This document shows, one piece after another, positions 35,602-46,383 of a stretch of 64,000 nt of DNA. The notes under the pieces were generated by a model that worked only from the letters and a program-made list of their open reading frames with translations, searched no databases and was not told the origin of the DNA. The stretch covers positions 91,431,285-91,495,284 of the forward strand of contig NC_079488.1 of NCBI RefSeq assembly GCF_020520425.1. Direction: 5' to 3'. The translations under genes and the position numbers were made by a program. How positions within the stretch are numbered: the first letter of the stretch is position 1; every line of letters begins with the position of its first letter. Origin of the DNA: Spinacia oleracea. Taxonomy: Eukaryota; Streptophyta; Magnoliopsida; Caryophyllales; Amaranthaceae.

Positions 35602-37465
35602 TGATAGATTAAAAAGTGATACCGCAAGTGCACGGTGTCTGTTGTTAGCAGATACTTAGCAAATACGGGTCGATCCCACAGGGAGACAAGTTCTATTAGT
35701 TTTTGCCCAATTATACGAACTATTTCAATAACGAAAGTTGAGTTTGAGTATTAACTACTAAAGCTAAAACAATAATAAAAATGCGTAATTTATCAATGAA
35801 TTAAAGGTCTAGGGCGTCTGTTCGGTTCACCATGCTTATACCAATCCAATAACATAATTTAATTCGACAACGAATAAACTAGGCCGAGTAATTAAAGTAC
35901 ATGCTAATCCTACGGTCGGGTCTTAACACTTTCAATTCAACATATGCAGTACGATCGCTAACATAATCAGAATTGCCAATTGTACAAAGCCTCTAAAAAC
36001 ACGATCTTTCGATTCTAATTCCTATTAGCTAGATAATTAATCCATGAAATTGGACGATAACATGAATCAACGATTAAGAACAAATCAATTGGAATTACTC
36101 AAGCAATAATCTATAGATTAGCAAACTTTATTGCATAACAATCATGGTATAAACATGGCTTCCCTAACTTAGCCCTAGAATATAACTACTCGCTCATAAT
36201 TGAATTAACAAGCATGAAATACATAATGAAAACGAGATTCATAATCAAAGGACGAATTAATCTAAGAAACGAAAATAATAAGAAAGAATAAAAGCAAAAG
36301 AAATTATTGAATTACCTCTAGATTGATTAATTGAATGGAATGAACTAGGGCTCAATAATGTGTAGAGAGAGAAATAAAACTGAACGTTTAAAAGAATTCT
36401 AGGAAAATAATAACATGAGGGAAATTAATTAGTTCCCTTGAGTATTTATATGCTCCTATTTTCTAAAATAAAAAAAATTAAATAAATATGAAAATAAAAA
36501 TAAAAGTCGTCGATGATTGGTCGATGGAGCGATGATGTGGCAGCCAAACCCGAGCACGAGCCGCGCACACGGGAAGATAGATGGCGAGGCATGGGCAGCG
36601 AGGGATCTCGCGCACCATCCCTCGCTGGCATCATGATGAGCGACTAGCAAGAAGGTAGAGCAGCGAGGGAGCTAGCGAGCCATCCCTCGCTGCCCTGCGC
36701 GTGTGTGTAGCAAGCCAAGCGACGAAGCTATAGGCAGCGAGGGAGCTAGCGAGCCATCCCTCGCTGGCCTAGTGAAGTGCAGCAAGACAAGACGACGAAG
36801 CTATAGGCAGCGAGGGAGCTAGCGAGCCATCCCTCGCTGGCCTAGTGAAGTGCAGCAAGACAAGACGACGAGCAACGAGGCAGCGAGGGAGCTAGCGAGC
36901 CATCCCTCGCTGGCCTAGTGAGATGCATAGCAGGCCAAGGCGACGAGCAACGAGGCAGCGAGGGAGCTAGCGAGCCATCCCTCGCTGGCCTAGTGAAGCA
37001 AGCAACCATGAAGCGATGAGGCACGACGATGGATGTAGCGAGGCAACGATAAATGTAGCGAGCCTACGATAAATGTCTTGCGAGCCAACGAGGGATCTTG
37101 CGAGCCAACGATAAATGTAGCGAGCCTACGATAGATGTCGTCTTGCGAGCCAACGAGGGGTCTTGCGAGCTATGCACAAGCGATATATCGAGTTAATCAT
37201 CCCCGGAAAACTCAATTCTCCGATCAAACACTTCGTCTCCGACTCAAACCATCCGGTGATCATTCGTTCCACCTCCAAACACTCCGAAAGCACCCAAATG
37301 ATTGTAAAATCACCTGAAATATCAAAGAAAACACAAACGGAGCGTAATAGAGTACAATAACGACGACTTATGCAATTATGACTCTAAATGCAACTAAAAT
37401 GAGACGAATGCCTAGAAATGCAACCTAAATGAGCCTAGAATACCCTATATAAATATGATTCATCA
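35602..37465 (-). repeat. Athila 3' LTR
   Basis: It is bounded by TGATAGATTAAAAAG and GATTCATCA on the plus strand. A minus-strand TATA box (ATATAAATA) lies near 36,443-36,453. Upstream of it, at 36,590-37,170, lies a tandem array of palindromic GCAGCGAGGGAGCTAGCGAG / CCATCCCTCGCTGGCC units, followed by GCGAGCCAACGA repeats. Confidence 0.94.
36590..37170 (-). repeat. Palindromic minisatellite upstream of the Athila LTR TATA box
   Basis: About five units of roughly 58-75 bp each contain AGCGAGGGA and TCCCTCGCT, able to form hairpins. A second array of TGTAGCGAGCC(T/A)ACGATA-type units follows. The same array is at 52,185-52,765 in the 5' LTR. Confidence 0.85.
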
Positions 37466-37480
37466 AATTCCCCCAAGCTA
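37466..37480 (-). other. Athila polypurine tract
   Basis: The minus strand reads TAGCTTGGGGGAATT directly before the 3' LTR. Two further copies of the core TAGCTTGGGGGA occur upstream (see the repeat entry at 38,330-38,992). Confidence 0.85.
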
Positions 37481-38329
37481 AACTGTTGCTTGTCCCCAAG
37501 CAACACTAGACCGAAAACAGAGAAATGAGACGCACATGACTTTCATTGAACTTGAACAAACCTACTCAACTCTCGGGCAAACAATCAAACAAAGTTATTA
37601 AGACAGAAATTTAGCTCGGATACAAATAGAACCACAAAGCATCATGATCCACAATTGAAACAACCAAGCTTAGCCACAAACCGTTCTCAATCAAGCTAGT
37701 CTTCGCCGCATACTTTGTAGAATATGAATATATGATGCAACGCGGGGTAAGATGACAATAGCAAGAAACAATTTTCGCTTATTCACAAAACAAACATGCC
37801 GATCAAGAGGTCTTTATAGTAAGCTTGTAACGGGGCTAGGTGGAAAGGAAGGGTAGGATATAATTTGGGAAAAAGTGAGAGTAAGGTCCAACTTGGGGAG
37901 CAAATGTGAACTATATGCGTCGGCGTGATAATGCTGAAAATCCAACTCCGTCGAACCATGAAACCCGAACAATCAACCAAGTTATATATGAGCAAGGGGA
38001 AAAACATAATATAATGTCAATGATCTTTGTTCAATCCCCTTTCCCTGCCTTCAAACTATATACAAAAACGAAAAACGTATTTTTGATTTTTCTTTGATTT
38101 TTCTTTTTTTTTTTTTTTTTTTTTTTTTTATTTTTTTTTTTAAAAACTGAAACTAAAGAATGAAATCGAAAGTACATAGATAAATCTAATTCTAACTGTT
38201 ACAAGCTTGGGTGCCAACAATAATATACACCATTTCCGAACCACAAATCCAAACATAGCCTCGAACCACGAACTATTGCCGTAGTGTGCCAATCAATCAA
38301 CATCGACGAAACCATTACGAACACCGAAG

Positions 38330-38992
38330 CTCCCCCAAGCTAGACTCGGGATAAGTAACCAACGGGGCTAATAGGGCTCAGTTTTGTGGAGTTAAAAGAA
38401 TAAACGGACAAGGCTACAACATGGGTATGAAAGGCAGGAACTGATGTTTCTAAATTCGTCTGAAGGCTTCCTATGAGAATGGCCTCTGTCATACGCGGCA
38501 TGCGTGAGTTGCAACTAAACTACTAGTGAATCTCAAGCCAAAATCATACGATAACAAGTCACATCAATCACACAAACACATAGTAAGGTGACCTACAAGA
38601 TAATTGGCTAGCTATTCTTGATACGAGACCAACATCTTACCGCATACCATTCAATTGGTTCACACAATGCCAAGCAGTTATCAATGTATAACACAACCGA
38701 CTGAATTTCAGAATCATAGCTAAGTTCAAGAGAAGCTCTAAAGAGTCAAAAAGAGTCTGAACATGGTTTGAAAGTCAAATTCACTATGCAGGGTATAAGG
38801 AAATATGAATGTAATGCAAGTAAAGAAAGACAACTAAACGAATCAGTAATACTAGGAAAGCAGTACATTTTTTTCGTTGCACGTAAACTCCCACCCCTAA
38901 TGGATGGTACAAAGCGTACAACACCTATGAAAGCGATAAAAAGTACACTAAGAAAGCAATAAAGGATAGGATATCCCTCCCCCAAGCTAGAA
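38330..38992 (-). repeat. Two additional polypurine-tract-like words inside the Athila 3' region
   Basis: On the plus strand CTCCCCCAAGCTAGA occurs near 38,332 and CTCCCCCAAGCTAGA again near 38,978, matching the core of the terminal tract. The long T run at 38,103-38,145 lies nearby. The rest of 37,481-39,054 has no supported coding sequence. Confidence 0.75.
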
Positions 38993-39054
38993 TGATGCAG
39001 TGACCCCACTGCGACAATACATAGTAATGCAAGGGAAAGAGAAAAAGGAACGAC

Positions 39055-40443
39055 TCACTCAGCAAGAGTCGGGGCAGGAGCTGGAAGCCGTCCAAGAATG
39101 GTGAAAACATCCTGTCGCAAAGAGGCAACCTGGTCGTCAAGAGCAGAGAGACGCTCAAAGACAGCAGTATGAAAAGTTTCGCAAAGCGAAACAAAGGCCC
39201 CCAGCTGGTGCTCAAGTGGTACAGAGCCAGTAATAGGAGTAGGTGATGTCGGACCCTCGAGGGTAGCAGCAATGGGAGACACAGGAGGACTCACTGAGGG
39301 TCCGGGGGGTGGACGCGCGGAGTCTGCCGTCCGGCTCCCCGGTCGTCGAAAGTCAGGTGAGAATGTCAAACATCCCAAGGTAGTGAGATCCGCTCGAGAA
39401 CACGGGAGATAGGCATAAGGGGAGTCGGCCAGGCGGTGTCCCCCTCGTTTCACGTTCCAAATATAACGATCTCCTGTCTCCTTGAGCCAACCAAAACGAC
39501 CCAATGCCTTAATATCAAGCAAATAGTTTTTCGATGAAACCGGCTTCTTGCCCTCAGTTGACAACCCAAAATGTTTGGCAATACTAGTGATAAAACCGCC
39601 ACAATGGATATCTCCAACATCTCTGTTGCGAGCAGTATGAAAAGCTGAGACCAAGAAAGAACCATAATCAATCGTAGGAAAGTCCGGGGTCCTTTCAATA
39701 GTGAAAGCCAATAAGTGTCTGAGGTCAGATGAGGTGACTTGATTCATCTCCTTTTTAGGGTAGAAGACACTCTTAATCACCCGATGGAGTAATCTGAGGG
39801 AAGGATTGATGATCGAGCCACACTTGCTATGGCCGGGATTCCAATCCTTTTTTCCAGTTATTCGAAACCAAAAGTGGGAGAGATCACAAGGTGTACCATC
39901 CTCGCCTATCTTGTCATCCAAGAAGGTGTTGAACCCGTATGAATCAATTAAGCATCCTTTCTCCCATCCAAATATATCATTTACCTCATCGACAGTCAAT
40001 TCGCGAGCTACACCACCAAGTTTAAAATACATCTTTGAGGGCTCTCCTTTAAACTCAAAGGAAGCTAGGAATTCATAAGTCCAATCTGCAAAAGTAAGCT
40101 CAGTAATACCAAGAAATTTCTCCCAAGACGAACCAGAAAGAAGTTCGTCAATACTAGAATGAAGTCCCAATTTGGTAGCCGCATCTATGGAGTAGAAAAG
40201 TGTAGAACGGACCGGTCTTTTGTGCAAGGCGGCTAGCAAAGATTGTTGGCGAAGCTCAGGATTTAGATGTGGTGGTGGTGGTGGTATTATGGGTGTGGGG
40301 GCTTGTAAGGGTGGTGGTAATATGGGTGGGGTGACTTTTGGTGGTGGGGGTTTTGGGGTGGGTGGCTTTTTGAATGTTGTAGGTTTGGGTGCAGTTGGTT
40401 TAGTGGCATTACGCTTAGGATTTGAGCGTCTTGGTGGTGTCAT
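39055..40443 (-). CDS. Athila downstream ORF (ATHILA ORF-1-like protein, env position)
   Basis: This is an uninterrupted 462-aa frame on the element's coding strand, 3' of pol. It begins MTPPRRSNPKRN and has a proline/lysine-rich stretch to about residue 70. A central globular region follows (FYSIDAATKLGL, FADWTYEFLASFEF, VDEVNDIFGWEKG) in the pattern of the ATHILA ORF-1 family of plant gypsy elements. A serine/proline-rich linker comes next, then a C-terminal heptad-like segment (LGAFVSLCETFHTAVFERLS) that could form a coiled coil. No signal peptide or clear membrane span is seen, so an envelope role is not supported by sequence. The function is unknown. Intact length in a broken element suggests recent activity of the family. 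Confidence 0.75.
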   Translation of the reverse strand: MTPPRRSNPKRNATKPTAPKPTTFKKPPTPKPPPPKVTPPILPPPLQAPTPIIPPPPPHLNPELRQQSLLAALHKRPVRSTLFYSIDAATKLGLHSSIDELLSGSSWEKFLGITELTFADWTYEFLASFEFKGEPSKMYFKLGGVARELTVDEVNDIFGWEKGCLIDSYGFNTFLDDKIGEDGTPCDLSHFWFRITGKKDWNPGHSKCGSIINPSLRLLHRVIKSVFYPKKEMNQVTSSDLRHLLAFTIERTPDFPTIDYGSFLVSAFHTARNRDVGDIHCGGFITSIAKHFGLSTEGKKPVSSKNYLLDIKALGRFGWLKETGDRYIWNVKRGGHRLADSPYAYLPCSRADLTTLGCLTFSPDFRRPGSRTADSARPPPGPSVSPPVSPIAATLEGPTSPTPITGSVPLEHQLGAFVSLCETFHTAVFERLSALDDQVASLRQDVFTILGRLPAPAPTLAE

Positions 40444-41968
40444 GGTGTATGAAATCTGTGATAAGTGTCACCACAATCAACAATGCCAACAATCCAAGTA
40501 AATCAAAACTCCGGTACTCCAAGCAACAATCAAATCAATGAAAACCAGAATTCACAATGAAGCAATTTGTCCCTCAATCAATTTCAATTGACAATCAAGT
40601 AATTCATGTAATTCAATTTAACCATAAGCATAGAAATTCTTGAATAATGTCAAAGAGTAAAATAGAGGGAGTAATTCAAATCTTACTACCAATTTGGTGA
40701 TGAATAGAGCATGAAATTGATGTAAATCTCCTCCTTTGACCCTTATGAAGTGCACAATTCAACCAATTTGAACTCCAATTATGAGAAACAAAAACCCCCA
40801 AATTGATTAAGTCTAGGGTTTATGGTGTTAAGGTGGGGAAAAGGTGAAGGATTTTGAGGGTGGGTGGCTGGTTTGGGGCGGCGCCGGCAACGGGGGTGGT
40901 CGCCGGCGGTGTTGTGGTTGTGGCAGTTGGTAGGTGATGGTGAGTGATGGGACGTTGGGTGGTGGTGGTGGAGAGTATTGGTGAGTGAGAGAAAGGCGTG
41001 ATGCGTGGGTAAAAGATTTTTGGGTGGGTTGATTGTGGCCTGAAGGGCGTCGAGTGAGGTGAGGCATGAGGGCTGGCAGCGCGAGCTCTCTCGCTGGCGT
41101 CGAGCCAGCGCTCGCTGGAAGTTACGAGCAAAGAGGAGTGGCGCGGGCTGTGGAATGACGAGGCATGCGCGCGCGAGACCTCTCGCTGGTGGTCGAGCAT
41201 CGCTCGCTGGAGCTGCGCGAGATCGATCGCTGATGACGAGGGATCCCTCGCTGGGCGCTGCGAGACTTGTTGCGCGTGCTCTCTCGCTGCATCGAGCCAG
41301 CGCTCGCTGGGCGCGAGCATAGGTGGGCTGGCTGGTGCACGACGAAGAGCAGCGCGGGCATTGGCAAGGGGCAGTGAAGGCTGGCAGGACGCGAGACATC
41401 GCTCGCTGGTGACGAGTGCTCGCTCGCTGGCGAGAGATGCACGCAATGGGACAAGTCCAGCGCTCACGCTGGATTGCCAGCGGGCAAGGCAGTGGCTCTC
41501 AATCGGAGTGGTTATAGGCCAGCGCGCACGCTGGGTAGGCGCTGGGTTTCGCGAGCTTGCGGCTTGTCGATGCATCAAAATTTCCGAAATTAACTCGATC
41601 TTGCACCTACACATCTTTTAAAAGGAAACAAGCACCACTAAAATAAAAAAATTAGAATCGTTAGTAAAAATTAAAACACGCAAAAATAAATTAAAAATTA
41701 CGATGACTGAAAACTAATCTAAAAATAAAATAAAAATAAAAATACGAAAATAAATAAATAAATAGATGAATTCAAGTGAACTCAAAAATAAAATATTTTT
41801 TTTTTTGTTCTTTTGTTGTTTATATACTTTTTATTTTTATTTTATTTTTGCAATAAAATAACCAAATAAATAAAATAAATTTCATTTAAAAAAAAAAGAG
41901 TTAGAAATCGGGTTGCCTCCCGATAAGCGCTCGTTTTAAGTCATTAGCTTGACTCCAAACCTCAATAG
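40444..41968 (-). repeat. Spacer between integrase and downstream ORF, with CGCTCGCTGG repeats
   Basis: No coding sequence is supported. From about 41,045 to 41,560 the word CGCTCGCTGG and its complement recur more than ten times, echoing the CCCTCGCTGG units of the LTR arrays. Overlapping open frames here (for example on the minus strand 40,779-41,614) are due to the GC-rich repeats. The 41,630-41,960 part is A/T-rich. The spacer could hold the leader, promoter or splice site for the downstream ORF. Confidence 0.6.
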
Positions 41969-42781
41969 TCAAGCGTCGGTGGGTGGATCGGAGAGATAGA
42001 TTGTCTCCAATTTTCCAATAAACGCTCCTTCAGTGTATAGCTTCAAACGTTGACCGTTCACTTTGAACTTGGTGCCATTTTCACTAGCAACCTCGATAGC
42101 TCCATGTTCCTTGACTTCGGTGATAGTAAAAGGTCCGGACCATCTAGACTTAAGCTTTCCTGGAAAAAGCCGTAGTCGTGAATTATAAAGCAAGACCTTA
42201 TCACCGATGTTGAACTCCCGTTTTTGAATCATCTTATCATGAAACTTCTTCGTTTGCTCCTTATAGAGCTTATGATTCTCGTAAGCTTCAAACCGTAGTT
42301 CATCTAGCTCATTCAATTGAAGAAGTCTCGCTTCACCGGCCGCTTCTAAATCCATATTGATCTCCTTGACGGCCCAAGTAGAGAGATATTCCATTTCAAC
42401 TGGTAAATGACAAGCTTTGCCATACACCAACCTATACGGAGTTGTCCCCAACGGAGTCTTGTAGGCCGTGCGCAACGCCCACAATGTGTCATCCAGCTTC
42501 AACGACCAATCTTTTCGAGACTTGTTGACCACTTTTTCGAGAATTCTCTTGATCTGTCGATTAGAAACTTCGACTTGGCCACTCGTTTGAGGATGATAAG
42601 CCATGCCAACCTTTTGAGTAACTCCGTGCTTCTTCAGAAGAGCCTTAAAAGTCCTTTGATGAAAATGGGAACCCCCATCACTAATCACGACCCTTGGGAC
42701 TCCAAAGCGCGGAAAGATGATTTTCTTGAAAAGCTTCTTTACGACGTTAGAGTCGTTGGTTGGCGATGCAATAGCTTCCAC
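41969..42781 (-). pseudogene. Athila integrase, C-terminal part (after the CACTA insertion)
   Basis: The frame resumes with [10 protein letters not shown]. It contains [18 protein letters not shown] (second catalytic Asp), then [16 protein letters not shown] with the catalytic Glu, and the C-terminal domain ending at the stop at 41,969. It is intact in itself, but separated from the N-terminal half by 3.6 kb. Confidence 0.9.
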
Positions 42782-43005
42782 CACTAGTGGAAAAAACGCC
42801 TATTGTAGCCCCCTTGTTGAGGGGGGCATACATAAGTGAGCCTCAATAACCACTCAGCCAACGCGGGTCAAATGTTTTACTAACAGGTTGAGGCGGGCTT
42901 TTGTGGTGTTCGCTTCTATAGATACTGTGGAAGGGGGCTTTTGATTGCCCGCCTCAATAGACACTAGTCTAAAGGGGCGGGCTTATGTTTGTTCGCTTCA
43001 ACAGG
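42782..43005. repeat. CACTA left subterminal repeat region
   Basis: Degenerate GAGGCGGGC(T) and GCCCGCCTCAATAGA words recur (42,815-42,990). They are probably transposase-binding sites, as in other CACTA elements. Confidence 0.7.
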
Positions 43006-44760
43006 TCTCCTCCTCACCGCCAAACAGATAAGATCTACTGGTTTTAATTCTCTCTCCTCATTTCATCTGTTTCATTTCTCTCTCTTCTCTCCCCTCTCCT
43101 CTCTCCTGGTTCAAAACTCCTCAAACCCGCTATTTCGTCAACAAATCGGGCTCCCACTCGCTCTCCTCACAGTCGTTGGCTTCCATGGAAGCTTTTCCTC
43201 CGCCTTCCATGGAAGAGTTACAAAGCTAGGGTATCTCCGCGACCTCTCTCCCTCGACTCTTCAAACTCGTCGATTTGTCTCCCTCCTCAAGCTAGGGTAT
43301 ATCGATTCTATCGTTTCTGCTTTCTTTTTTCTTAATTTTATGCTGGTATTGCGAAAAATTAATGTTATGGGTGTTGAATTCGTTCAATTTGAACTTTTGA
43401 TGCCGCATTTTGGTATATAGTATAGATCTATGATGTTTTGTTGTTTTTAATTGGTTAAATCTAATTTTTGATGCCTCGTTGCATAATATGAGAACATGTA
43501 TTTGAAATTTATTAAGTTAGGGGTTTCGATATTTGCAATAATCGCAATTAAGGTTTATTTCAATAATGTTCCTCTTTTACGCTTCTAATTTGCATACTGA
43601 ATTTCTTCGTTATTCATATTAATATAATAAGTCGACATCTTAGTATCTGAAATAGAATTGGGTACTTTCAGCAAATTGTTGCTAGTAATATTTTTGGTTG
43701 ACTAAGTTGTTGAGTATGATTTAGCCTAGAGGGTGGAAATCTTGAGTACTTGTCTTCAGAGTTTTCCCTAATCATCAGATTAATAATAACAATCTCAGAA
43801 AGGTTTGATTCGATTGTAAAGAAAACTCTGGATTTGAATATGAGTGCACATTATGTTCACTGGATTCTGCTTGTGATAAGCATATAAGTTTAGTGTAAAT
43901 ATGTATCCCTGCATTGTAGGAGTAAACTTCAAGCATTTAGAGGGAGTATGTTTGGATTAGGTACATTTCATAATGAACAAAGTATGGAGGTGTAGTATTG
44001 TGAAACTTTAGATTTTGGTAGTTCTTCATTTCGAATCATCTAGTGTGGGCGAAAGGTGCTATACTAGTATTCGCACATAAATGATTCAATTTTGAACTTA
44101 AGTTGATTGTGGAATTTGCTAGACTTTCCTCCCTGCAAAATAAGCTGGTAATGTCTCAGAACTTATGAAGTTTGGTACAGTACTATCTATACTCCTGTAT
44201 TGTGCAAGAAAGGAAGTTAAACAATTTGGGATGAAAGTTCAAGACAGTCAAACAGACTCTTCCTGAATGTTTCGTCTGAATACCAGTAAATGAATTAGAT
44301 CACAGGCACAGTCAATCTCCTCGATTTCTCAATTTCATATAGGGAATTAGTAGAATGGTCTAATTTGGTATCTGATGTAGCTTATCCTGTCTTCTGGGTG
44401 TTTGTCCTGTCTTTTAATGAACAATCCTTGTGATGCGCACAAAATTTTCTAAAGTGAAGTTTCACAATGAAACAATATGTCACATATAAGGCAGGAATTT
44501 TATGTTTTTTCACTGGTTCTTTAACTTACTGAAATAGCATTGCTGGATAAGTCGTTTTACAAGTGATATACAATACAACTACTACCTACTGTTACAGGGG
44601 ATATGATGCTACAGTCCCATGATGCTCTTGTAACATTCATAAAACTGTATTTTTTTGTGCGCTGTATGTTTACACTAGTAATTTCGCTGCTCATAATATC
44701 TGGCTCTCTATGTGTTGCACTAGAATGACTAGATAAATCTGATTTTATTTAAGTAGGTAT
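43006..44760 (+). other. CACTA interior, possible captured 5' region
   Basis: 43,010-43,320 is CT-rich and resembles a plant 5' UTR/leader (TCTCTCCTC, CTAGGGTATCTCC). The remainder looks like intron sequence. No exon could be assigned with confidence. It may be the upstream part of the captured cyclin gene. Confidence 0.35.
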
Positions 44761-44764
44761 ACTA

Positions 44765-45833
44765 TGTGTTTGATGAAGCAAACATGGCTTTTGTGCTTCC
44801 TGTTGATGACTATAAGCATGCTCATTACTATTTTCATTATGAATAGTACTAGCTGCGTTCCTCCAAATTATATGGACAGGCAACCTGACATTAATGAAAA
44901 GATGAGAGCCATTCTGGTTGATTGGCTGATTGAGGTAATTTTGCAAGCATTACTTATTTCTTATAGTCGAGAGAAAGTTAACTATAACCAGTGGTGCCAC
45001 TAACTATCTGATATTGAACCAAAAGGTCCATTATTAGTTTGAGCTCATGGAGGAGACGATATATCTGACAGTTAACCAGATCGACCGCTTCTTAGCAATT
45101 AAGCCAGTGGGGAGAAAAAAAGCTCCAGCTAGTAGGTGTCACAGCAATGCTTCTGGCTAGGAAATATGAAGAGGTGTCAGCTCCGGTTGTTGAAGATCTG
45201 GTACTGGTATCTGATAGGGCTTATAGTAGGCAAGAAGTTATTAATATGGTAAAAATCTACAGAGTGGTGTTATGGTAATGTACATTCTGCATTGTTGGAT
45301 CAGATATTTGTATCAACATCTTGCTATCTTTTTCTTCTGGTGATTAGTTTCTGAAACTGATGGTCTTTTTTAATTGTTGGATCTTTAACAGCTCGAACTC
45401 CTGTCCTTTTTGATTGAGCTTTGCCTGATTGAGTAAGAAGTGTTGAAGTTCCCACCTTGTCTATTAGCAGCAACATCAGTATTCAGTGCTATGTGCACTA
45501 TGAGTGGGTGCAAGCATTGGAAGAAGACCTGTGCGTGGCACACTGGTTATTCTCAAGATCGGTTAATGTAAGCACTCTTGTACTTGTCATTTCCTAAATT
45601 TACGTCTGAGTAAGCCAACAATTATATATTCATTGTTTATGGTTTGTTTCAGGGACTGTTCAAGACTGATGATTACTTTCCATCTGAACGCTGCATCAGC
45701 AAAGCTCACTGGTGTACTGTCCATCGGAAGTACAACACTTCTAGATATGGCTACACAGCAAAATGCGAACCAACTCTCTTTCTCTTAGAAACCATTGGGT
45801 TCAGTGGGTGGACATACAAATAAGGAAGCCAAA
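44765..45833 (+). pseudogene. Captured cyclin B (B2-like) gene fragment with introns
   Basis: Segments match consecutive parts of the B-type cyclin core. 44,765-44,934 ends [20 protein letters not shown]...WLIE at a GT donor. 45,026-45,248 begins after an AG acceptor with [20 protein letters not shown], then [20 protein letters not shown]. 45,392-45,567 has FLIELCL and LKFPPCLLAA. 45,653-45,833 has VHRKYNTSRYGYTAKCEP. Retained introns show DNA-level capture, not retroposition. Lesions are a TAG just before FELMEE, an A-run frame change after GRKK, a TAA in the third segment and a missing exon between segments two and three. B cyclins activate CDK at mitosis; this copy cannot. Confidence 0.87.
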
Positions 45834-45915
45834 TGAATCCACCGTTCTCTTGGGGTCTGGCATTAAGGACTTTAAAGCAACTGAAGTTGTGCCCTCTTCT
45901 ACTGAAGTTGTGTGA
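45796..45915 (+). other. Unidentified open tail after the cyclin segment
   Basis: In a second frame the 39 codons WVQWVDIQIRKPNESTVLLG...STEVV end in TGA. The composition looks coding, but I do not recognise it. It may be a second captured fragment or chance. Confidence 0.3.
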
Positions 45916-46087
45916 ATTTATATTGTAAAATTACATTAAACAATATTATTTCAATATTAATGTGAGCGAAAGATTTATTGTTTACAATTGTCTATTTTAT
46001 GAGTATTATAGTTCTTTTATTACCTAACAAAAAAAATTAAAGCAGAATATTAGTGGTGGTAGCCCAGCTAAGCTGTGATTAAGACAA

Positions 46088-46383
46088 TGTTTGCCTCAAC
46101 AGGCTTGTCTGTTGAGGGGGGCAATTTAATGTTCGCCTCAACAGGCTTGTCTGTTGAGGGGGGCTTTATAAATGCCCGCCTCAACAGGTGTTAATTTCAG
46201 CATCAACAGGCTTGTCTGTTGAGGGGGGCTTTCAAATGCCCGCCTCAACAGATATCTTTTTGAGGCGGGCTAGGCCCGCCTCAACAGATCTCTGACCTGT
46301 TGAAGCCCCCTCTGTTGAAGCGGGCCATGTTCGCCTCAACAAGCCCGAAATGCCCCCCTCAACAGGGGTTTTTTCCACTAGTG
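46088..46383. repeat. CACTA right subterminal repeat array
   Basis: Four or more copies of GCCTCAACAGGCTTGTCTGT followed by TGAGGGGGGC lie in tandem and inverted order, ending in the terminal repeat. The array is palindromic and denser than at the left end. Confidence 0.88.

Larger units (their letters stand above)
42782..46383. mobile_element. Non-autonomous CACTA (En/Spm) element carrying host gene sequence
   Basis: The perfect 16-bp terminal inverted repeats CACTAGTGGAAAAAAC are flanked by a 3-bp CAC duplication (42779-42781 and 46384-46386). Removing it restores the integrase codons ...KWV|EA.... The element is 3,602 bp. Subterminal regions carry repeated (G)CCTCAACAGG / CCTGTTGAGG words. 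It contains no transposase, but has an intron-bearing cyclin B-like segment in between. It is younger than the Athila element. Confidence 0.95.

Noticed and set aside
36842-37024. Short frames repeated identically near 52,437-52,619
   Set aside because: They are copies in the two Athila LTR minisatellites, not genes.
40779-41614. Two minus-strand frames of 206 and 264 aa
   Set aside because: They are open only because of the CGCTCGCTGG repeats; no domain, and they overlap each other.
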